64,000 nucleotides of DNA from Neomoorella carbonis (GTDB lineage: Bacteria > Bacillota > DSM-521 > Neomoorellales > Neomoorellaceae), in the NCBI RefSeq assembly GCF_045278715.1, contig NZ_CP136420.1, forward strand, positions 1,116,001 to 1,180,000, given 5' to 3'. The notes beneath the pieces are model-generated. The model was not told where the DNA came from. It saw nothing but the letters and a program-made list of their open reading frames with translations, and made no database searches. The position numbers were made by a program, and so were the translations under genes. This document shows positions 58,942 through 64,000 of this stretch, in pieces; positions within the stretch are counted from its first letter, which is position 1, and each line of letters opens with the position of its first letter.

Positions 58942-59547
58942 CAGGTTAAATGGAGATGGCATGTAGGGATAGGATAATAGATGAACGTTTTGATTATCAG
59001 GAGAGTGGGGTATATCTGACAATAATCTGTCTACGGGGTATAAAGCTGCCATCAGGTGCATTGAACTGGTATGGGGGATACTGGTAACAGCGAACTGTTA
59101 AAAGTCTTTTTATGTAAAATGGGATTGATGGGGTAATGCATTTTGCCGCATAATCCCGCCAGATCAAAGTATCATATTCAAGAGCTTATCGCTTTTAGAC
59201 ACTATGAGTAAAGGCTGGGGTTATACTATTTGATTTTTCTTCCATGGCAACGGTTTATGGTGAATGTAATGTTTTTATTTTTAAGGATCATCAACCGTTC
59301 TCATAAACCTTAATGGTACTATTAAACTAGCCCTGGAAGGAACTATGCACTGATATGGATAAGCCTATAGGTTACGTTATATATCGCTACGCTATTAATG
59401 CCGCTGACGTTGATCTGGAAAGGGCCATAGATGAAGACCATAACCTCCACGGTGCAAAACTTCCCTCTACCCGTGATTATTACGGGTAACTTAAAAAACT
59501 CGACATAATGATATAGGTCTTAATAACTCAATCATAGGAGGTATAGT
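58942..59547. other. 606-bp degenerate intergenic region
   Basis: No convincing gene. 59008-59101 holds a short open stretch (DNNLSTGYKAAIRCIELVWG..) without a start, suggesting a decayed gene. 59355-59489 has a 44-codon frame (listed separately). ACCCGT/ACGGGT form a hairpin near 59470-59486. Moderately AT-rich. The last 30 bp are the leader of the next gene with AGGAGG. Confidence 0.5.
59355..59489 (+). CDS. Doubtful 44-residue frame
   Basis: ATG 59355 opens MDKPIGYVIYRYAINAADVD followed by LERAIDEDHNLHGAKLPSTR and a stop. AAGGAACT is about 12 nt upstream. No family recognised; may be a fragment of a lost gene. Confidence 0.25.
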   Translation: MDKPIGYVIYRYAINAADVDLERAIDEDHNLHGAKLPSTRDYYG

Positions 59548-61029
59548 ATGGTTAAAAAGAAAAAGAATAACAAGAATAAGGATAACAAGAATTACTCAAC
59601 TTTAGCTCAGCACCAGATAAAAGGTAAGAAACTCATTCCTCCATTTTTACAAATCCCAAATCTTCAAATAACATCATGGCTAAATGAAAGATTGCCGGAA
59701 ATGTTATGGGCAGCGCTCCTCATCACAGGCCTAAAACGGGACGATGCTCTGAACATTTTTCGGCGAGTGGCTAAAGTAGTAGAAGGGGTTGAAGGAATTG
59801 GACCCGTTGATGTCACTCATACGGGTATAATGGCTCTCTCCGCTGACCTTAGGGATAGGCTCCTTCATGCAATATGTTCGGATATTACTGCTCGAAACGC
59901 CTTACGACCTCTGTTGCTACTTAAGGGCTTGCCGGGCTATGAGCACTGGGTACGGGTACTCAATATTACACCCGTTCTGGAAAACTGGCAGGATCTTAAG
60001 GTTGCTGTAGCACACACTTTAGACCATCATTCACAAGAGGCAACTGATTGCCGGTGGGTTAGAGTTTTGGTGAAAGTGATAGCGGGACAACTTAAACTTC
60101 CTGATCTTGAAACTGTCAAGGAGCTTATATATTACCCGAACTATGGGGACATGCGGAAAGTTCGACCCATGATTAGGTCCGTGGAAGGAACTTTTTCTAT
60201 TATTGATAATAATAAGTCTAATACATGGCCAGAAGTTTTTTGGGATCAATGTATGAAAGATACAGAGTGTGAGGTGGGTTTCATTCATTACATAGGAGGC
60301 CAAATCAAGCCTGGCACTACACGGGAGCGAGTGAGTCAAACTAGGAAAGCTCTTGTCGCTCATTACAAACAAACATTAAGAACCACCGATGTAGATGCCG
60401 AGCATGAAGGTACTTTCGGCTTGGCAGCATATGCTCTGGCTATCCTAGACGAACTCCTTCGTTTAGGGAATAGTACAGCGATTTTAGGACGAATGGGATT
60501 ACGTGCTTTATTGGAATGCTATGTGACTTTGGCTTACCTTTCATCAGAAAAGGATAAAAACATATGGCAAGTTTACCGCACATATGGAGCTGGGCAAGCA
60601 AAGCTCGCTTTTCTTAAATTTGATGACGGTTCAGTAACCCCTCCTGATTATGTTCGCATTGAAACATTGGAGTTTTTGGCCAATGAGGACCGCTGGTTGG
60701 AGTTTACTGAGATAAATGTGGGGCATTGGGATAACTCAAATCTACGTTCTATGAGCGAGAAAGCAGGGGTTAAGGCGGAGTACGACCGGTACTACCCTTG
60801 GACTTCAGGATTTATACATGGGAACTGGGCTGCAGTTAGGAATGTGTCTTTTGATCTCTGTATGAACCCTCTCCACCGTTTGCACCGCATTATTCGCGAT
60901 CAAACAAACACCTTAGAAGACGTCTTACCGGATGCTTGCGTCCTCGTCGATAAGATTCTCGAAGTGGTTGACAAAAGGTATCCGGTCTTTCCGGAAAGAG
61001 TAACAGTCGAAGCAATTTCATCTATCTGA
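59548..61029 (+). CDS. DUF5677-like protein, possible accessory or defence gene
   Basis: 493 residues, starting with a Lys/Asn-rich tail (residues 2-16). The C-terminal part resembles DUF5677: RMGLRALLECYVTLAYLSSE (~315-334, with the R..E pattern), VYRTYGAGQAKL, and YDRYYPWTSGFIHGNWAAV (~412-430, with a His in the last helix). The N-terminal half is unrecognised (PEMLWAALLITGLKRDDALN; LLLLKGLPGYEHW). No membrane segment. AGGAGG precedes ATG 59548. Composition differs from both the AT-rich segment and the native genome, and it ends 17 bp before the rmlA remnant, so it looks separately acquired. Confidence 0.65.
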   Translation: MVKKKKNNKNKDNKNYSTLAQHQIKGKKLIPPFLQIPNLQITSWLNERLPEMLWAALLITGLKRDDALNIFRRVAKVVEGVEGIGPVDVTHTGIMALSADLRDRLLHAICSDITARNALRPLLLLKGLPGYEHWVRVLNITPVLENWQDLKVAVAHTLDHHSQEATDCRWVRVLVKVIAGQLKLPDLETVKELIYYPNYGDMRKVRPMIRSVEGTFSIIDNNKSNTWPEVFWDQCMKDTECEVGFIHYIGGQIKPGTTRERVSQTRKALVAHYKQTLRTTDVDAEHEGTFGLAAYALAILDELLRLGNSTAILGRMGLRALLECYVTLAYLSSEKDKNIWQVYRTYGAGQAKLAFLKFDDGSVTPPDYVRIETLEFLANEDRWLEFTEINVGHWDNSNLRSMSEKAGVKAEYDRYYPWTSGFIHGNWAAVRNVSFDLCMNPLHRLHRIIRDQTNTLEDVLPDACVLVDKILEVVDKRYPVFPERVTVEAISSI

Positions 61030-61046
61030 AAAGCATAGTAAAGCTA

Positions 61047-61647
61047 GTGGAAAAACCCCCAGGATCCGCCGTCAAACCTGGCCCTGGTAGGCATCTACCT
61101 CTTTACCCCGGTTATCCACCGGGCCATTGAGGGCCTCAAACCATCCTGGCGGGGGGAGCTGGAGATTACCGACGCCATCCAGGAGCTCTTGAACATGGGT
61201 TACAACGTGGCCGCCCGTAAAGTAGAGGGCTGGTGGCTGGACACGGGCAAGAAGGACGATATCCTGGAGGCCAACCGGGCGGTGCTGGATGCTTACGCCA
61301 GGCTGGAAATCAGGGGCGAAGTCGATGCAAGAAGCCACTTGAGCGGCCGGGTGGAAATCGGCGCCGGCACGGTAGTGAAAAACAGCGTGGTCAGGGGACC
61401 GGCCGTTATCGGCAGGGACTGCGTGGTGGAAAACTGCTTCATCGGCCCGTTTACTGCCGTGGGCGATAACTGCCGCCTTTATAATATGGGTCTGGAGCAT
61501 TCGGTGATCCTGGAAGGCTGTGAGATCAAGGACGTCCAGCGCATTGAGGACAGCCTGCTGGGGAAGAGCGCCCGGGTCTGCCACGCCGGGGATAACCGCC
61601 GGGCGCTGCGCATGTTTTTGGGTGACGATGCGGAGCTGGTGATATAG
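61047..61647 (+). pseudogene. Glucose-1-phosphate thymidylyltransferase (RmlA, long form) remnant, 5'-truncated and frameshifted
   Basis: From 61060 the frame reads QDPPSNLALVGIYLFTPVIH, ELEITDAIQELLNMG, GWWLDTGKKDDILEANRAVL then left-handed beta-helix repeats to a stop at 61647. This is the C-terminal half of the RmlA-long/GlmU-like nucleotidyltransferase family. Just before, GTG GAA AAA CCC (61047-61058) encodes the expected VEKP but in a frame one base off; the run of five Cs (61056-61060) has one C too many. The N-terminal active-site half is missing. ATG 61189 opens a 152-codon frame without catalytic residues. GC-rich, so native. Confidence 0.85.
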
Positions 61648-61731
61648 AGGCTCGCCATTCTGTCGGCCTGGCAGGGTGGATGGCATGAGTATTTAAGGAA
61701 AAGGTATAATAGTGAAAGGAGCTACAAATAA

Positions 61732-62046
61732 ATGTCCGGGCAAGAAAAAAATATACAACAGAATCCTGAATGGCTGCCTTTAATCGCCGATCAGCAGGCG
61801 ATGCATATTGAATTCATTGATCTGGTCCAGAGTTCGGCGAACCCGGAGATAGTAGTGCTAAACTTTATTCAGCGGTTCCCAGAATCAACCCCTCTACCGG
61901 GACATCAACCCCAGGAAGGGGCAATAGGCAGGTTGGTAGCTCGCTTTGCTTTCACCTGGCCTCATATTGAGAGGATACGGGACCTACTCGAACGGCTTTT
62001 AACCCAACGTGAGAATAGCCAAATTGCAAGTGAGGGGGGAAAGTAA
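61732..62046 (+). CDS. Small protein of unknown function, first gene of HicB-HicA operon
   Basis: 104 residues, mostly helical by eye: NPEWLPLIADQQAMHIEFID, ANPEIVVLNFIQRFP, RLVARFAFTWPHIERIRDLL. No membrane segment or known domain. AAAGGAG (61715-61721) precedes ATG 61732, with TATAAT at 61705-61710 but no good -35. The stop is 4 nt before the HicB-like gene, so the three genes form one unit. Confidence 0.6.
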   Translation: MSGQEKNIQQNPEWLPLIADQQAMHIEFIDLVQSSANPEIVVLNFIQRFPESTPLPGHQPQEGAIGRLVARFAFTWPHIERIRDLLERLLTQRENSQIASEGGK

Positions 62047-62050
62047 TATA

Positions 62051-62536
62051 ATGAATGCAAGGAATAGAATTGCTGGTATCATGTCGGACTTTAAACCTAT
62101 TACCAACATCAATCAGAATATTAACCAGACTACCATCAACATTACCTTAAATTTGCCTGCCCAGAATTCCACCCTTGAAAGTTTTTATCCTCCCCAAAAG
62201 GGATCAAAGGAGGAAAGGGCAAAAATGGGAAGAGGGGCATTCACTACTTTTATACAGGCAGCAATGAAAGAAGCTGTCATCGAACGGCTAGAAGATGGTA
62301 CATTCTTTGCCGAAATACCTTCGTGCCCTGGCGTTTGGGCTGACGGAAAAGATGAAAAGGAATGTCTAGCCACTTTGCAGGAAGTTCTGGAAGAATGGCT
62401 TCTTTTTAAACTGCGGGATGGGGATAACGATATTCCTGTTTTAGGCGGCGCAGATCTAAATCATAAATGGCAGGAAGATCATGCTTGGGTAGGGGAGAAC
62501 AACCTTGAATCCGGTCAGCAGGACAGAATTAATTAA
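62051..62536 (+). CDS. HicB-like antitoxin with N-terminal extension
   Basis: 161 residues. The HicB fold is at ~75-130: ERLEDGTFFAEIPSCPGVWA then DGKDEKECLATLQEVLEEWLL, the usual 'F.A.IP.CPG..A.G....EC...L.E.LE'. Before it is a ~60-residue Asn/Gln/Thr-rich region (ITNINQNINQTTINITLNLP) not normal for HicB; after it there is no ribbon-helix-helix or HTH. ATG 62051 with GGGGGGAAAG upstream; an earlier in-frame start at 62009 lies in the preceding gene. Overlaps hicA by 32 bases. Confidence 0.75.
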   Translation: MNARNRIAGIMSDFKPITNINQNINQTTINITLNLPAQNSTLESFYPPQKGSKEERAKMGRGAFTTFIQAAMKEAVIERLEDGTFFAEIPSCPGVWADGKDEKECLATLQEVLEEWLLFKLRDGDNDIPVLGGADLNHKWQEDHAWVGENNLESGQQDRIN

Positions 62537-62720
62537 GCGCCTTAGGAAGTTGGGTTACGAGGGGCCTTTCCATGGTTCTAAGCATAATTTTATGCGCCGG
62601 GGTAGACATAAACTTCGCATACCTAATCCCCATGGTGATGACATAAGCGTTTCGTTATTAATCAGAATTTTAAGAGAAGCGGGTATTAGCAAAGAAGAAT
62701 GGGATAGCTTGAGTGAGTGA
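62505..62720 (+). CDS. hicA: HicA-family mRNA interferase toxin
   Basis: 71 residues: SRTELIKRLRKLGYEGPFHG, SKHNFMRRGRHKLRIPNPHG, DDISVSLLIRILREAGIS. The double-stranded-RNA-binding-like fold with the GS-x-H catalytic His (~residue 26) matches HicA/YcfA. Starts at TTG 62505, with GGGGAG upstream, inside the end of the hicB-like gene, so translation is coupled. The antitoxin-first order is the less common one. Confidence 0.82.
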   Translation: MNPVSRTELIKRLRKLGYEGPFHGSKHNFMRRGRHKLRIPNPHGDDISVSLLIRILREAGISKEEWDSLSE

Positions 62721-63036
62721 ATAAAACTCATTTCTATAGTTATATATCGCAGTGGCCAAGCTGATGGCCGTGCTGGCCGGTGTTTAATTAAATTTTACTT
62801 TATAAGATCTATGTCCATAATACGGAGTGGGATCGGAGATGGTACGGCGATGGTCGCCGCTGTGCAGTTAAGTATAATTTAATTTGTTCAGGTGAACGTG
62901 ATGGAGATGCGCCTGTTGCCCCGGGATGTTATATGATAAAATAAAAAAAGGAGAATTATCCCTGAGGCCCTCAATCGATCTCCCGATCAAACGTTTGGTC
63001 CAAATTCCTGCAACGGTCATGGGGGAACTGTAACGA
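62721..63036. other. 316-bp intergenic region before second Rpn gene
   Basis: No gene supported. An open stretch without a start at 62961-63033 would read LRPSIDLPIKRLVQIPATVM before the stop, perhaps a remnant. AT-rich tracts at 62786-62800 and 62867-62884 could hold promoters, but no clear -35/-10 pair was found. Confidence 0.4.
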
Positions 63037-63978
63037 ATGAATATCGATCACGACCGGCTTTTTAAGGAACTAATCGAGACCTTTTTTGCTGAATTCATGC
63101 AAGCCTTTTTCCCCCGGGCATATGAAGCCATTGATTTTACCCATGTAAGATTCCTGCAGCAGGAAGTCTTTACCGACGTCACTGCCGGCGAAAAACACGA
63201 GGTCGATATTCTGGTAGAGACCCGCCTTAAAGGCGAAGAAGGCCTGATCATGGTCCACATCGAGCCGCAAAGTTATGTGCAAAAAGAATTCAACGAGAGG
63301 ATGTTTATCTACTTCAGTCGCCTTTACGAGCAGCACCGCTGCAAGATCCTGCCGATAGCCATTTTTACTTACGACCAGGTGCGGGACGAACCCGATACAT
63401 TCACAAGTGGATTTACTTTTCTGGACGTATTGCGCTTTCGTTTCTATAAACTGGAACTAAAAAAGCTACCGTGGCGGGAATATATTCACAGCAACAATCC
63501 GGTAGCAGCCGCGCTCCTGAGTAAAATGGGTTTTAAAGACGAAGAGAGGGTCCAGGTAAAGTTAGAATTTCTGCGCATGCTGACGAGGTTAAAACTGGAC
63601 CCGGCGCGGATGGAGATGCTGGCCGGATTCTTCGAGAGCTACCTGAAGCTAAGCCAGGAGGAAGAAGAAAGACTCAACTGTGAACTGGGTAGAATCGATA
63701 AAAAGGAGGCTGAGACAATTATGCAGATTACTACCAGTTGGCATGAAAGAGGCCGGATGGAAGGCAGAATGGAAGGTAGAATGGAAAAATCCCAAGAGAT
63801 TATCTGCAAGTACCTCTCCCGCAAATTTGGGCAGCAATCTGCTGATTTGCAAGAAAAGGTGCAGAAAATAAGCGACCTCCAAATCCTGGACCGCATTCTG
63901 GATGAGCTGTTTACTGCCGGTACTATAGAAGAAGCGCGGGCAGTTATTTTAGGAAAGATCGCCGGGAACCTCCAGTAG
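63037..63978 (+). CDS. Rpn-family nuclease / DUF4351-like protein
   Basis: 313 residues. N-terminus DHDRLFKELIETFFAEFMQA then FFP, a nuclease core with VDILVETRLKGEEGLIMVHI and EPQ (D..ExQ of the PD-(D/E)XK fold, ~52-75), FSRLYEQH, PIAIFTYD, and a C-terminal DUF4351-like helical domain after an MEGRMEGRMEK repeat. Same superfamily as the gene at 16495, with little direct sequence likeness outside the core. The AGGAG site is weak; GGGGGAAC precedes ATG 63037. Confidence 0.8.
   Translation: MNIDHDRLFKELIETFFAEFMQAFFPRAYEAIDFTHVRFLQQEVFTDVTAGEKHEVDILVETRLKGEEGLIMVHIEPQSYVQKEFNERMFIYFSRLYEQHRCKILPIAIFTYDQVRDEPDTFTSGFTFLDVLRFRFYKLELKKLPWREYIHSNNPVAAALLSKMGFKDEERVQVKLEFLRMLTRLKLDPARMEMLAGFFESYLKLSQEEEERLNCELGRIDKKEAETIMQITTSWHERGRMEGRMEGRMEKSQEIICKYLSRKFGQQSADLQEKVQKISDLQILDRILDELFTAGTIEEARAVILGKIAGNLQ
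63754..63789 (+). repeat. Three 12-bp tandem repeats inside Rpn gene
   Basis: CGGATGGAAGGC (63754), AGAATGGAAGGT (63766), AGAATGGAAAAA (63778). Encodes RMEG/RMEG/RMEK and keeps frame. Confidence 0.8.
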
Positions 63979-64000
63979 GTGCTTTTAGGCTCCGAACAAC

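Noticed and set aside
1..64000. CRISPR array, tRNA or rRNA genes, prophage integrase
   Set aside because: No spaced direct-repeat array, no cloverleaf with a T-arm GTTCGANTC, no rRNA-like sequence and no integrase found by eye.

Overview
The window looks like chromosome of a thermophilic, spore-forming, Gram-positive Firmicute, most probably Moorella (M. thermoacetica or a near relative). The basis is gene order (codY-rpsB-tsf-pyrH-frr-uppS-cdsA-dxr-rseP-ispG-proS-polC; rimP-nusA-rnpM-ylxQ-infB-rbfA-nrnA-truB-ribF-rpsO-pnp-ylxY-mlpA-ymxH; dapB-dpaA-dpaB-asd-dapG-dapA), a Gram-positive PolC, CodY, dipicolinate synthase, GC-rich coding sequence with frequent TTG/GTG starts, and strong AAGGAGG-type ribosome binding sites. 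The organism name is inference from content, not a database match. Every gene judged intact lies on the + strand.

Region 1 (1-15903) is a translation, lipid and isoprenoid block. It holds the end of codY, then S2, EF-Ts, UMP kinase, ribosome recycling factor, a ferredoxin, undecaprenyl diphosphate synthase, CDP-diglyceride synthase, a YtvI-like permease, Dxr, RseP, IspG, ProS and PolC. Between dxr and rseP sits a structured element of about 240 bp closed by a long perfect inverted repeat. It resembles a stand-alone HEARO/OMEGA (IscB/IsrB-type) guide RNA without its nuclease. PolC lacks the proofreading exonuclease domain normally inserted in its PHP domain.

Region 2 (15904-17460) is a scar: the C-terminal remnant of a ribulokinase gene, a broken Spo0E-like reading frame on the minus strand, and an Rpn-family nuclease gene.

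Region 3 (17461-40783) is the nusA-infB operon, rpsO-pnp, sporulation and cell-wall genes, then a lysine-riboswitch-controlled lysine/DAP/dipicolinate operon and RNase J. dapB has no canonical start codon in the only frame that keeps its nucleotide-binding motif.

Region 4 (40784-45077) holds poorly characterised membrane and envelope genes (DUF1616, CPBP protease, a Pro/Gly-rich anchored protein) and a geranylgeranyl-reductase-family flavoprotein, with several hairpins between them.

Region 5 (45078-61650) is a surface-polysaccharide locus. GDP-mannose synthesis (manC, manB) and a GC-rich glycosyltransferase are native in composition. At about 49425 a truncated glycosyltransferase start marks a junction into AT-rich DNA carrying three glycosyltransferases, a membrane protein, a methyltransferase-glycosyltransferase fusion and a UDP-sugar dehydrogenase. 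A flippase of more native composition follows, then a degenerate stretch and a DUF5677-like gene that abuts a 5'-truncated, frameshifted rmlA-type nucleotidyltransferase remnant.

Region 6 (61650-64000) has a small operon of an unknown protein plus a HicB-like/HicA toxin-antitoxin pair, and a second Rpn-family gene with an in-frame tandem repeat like that of the first.
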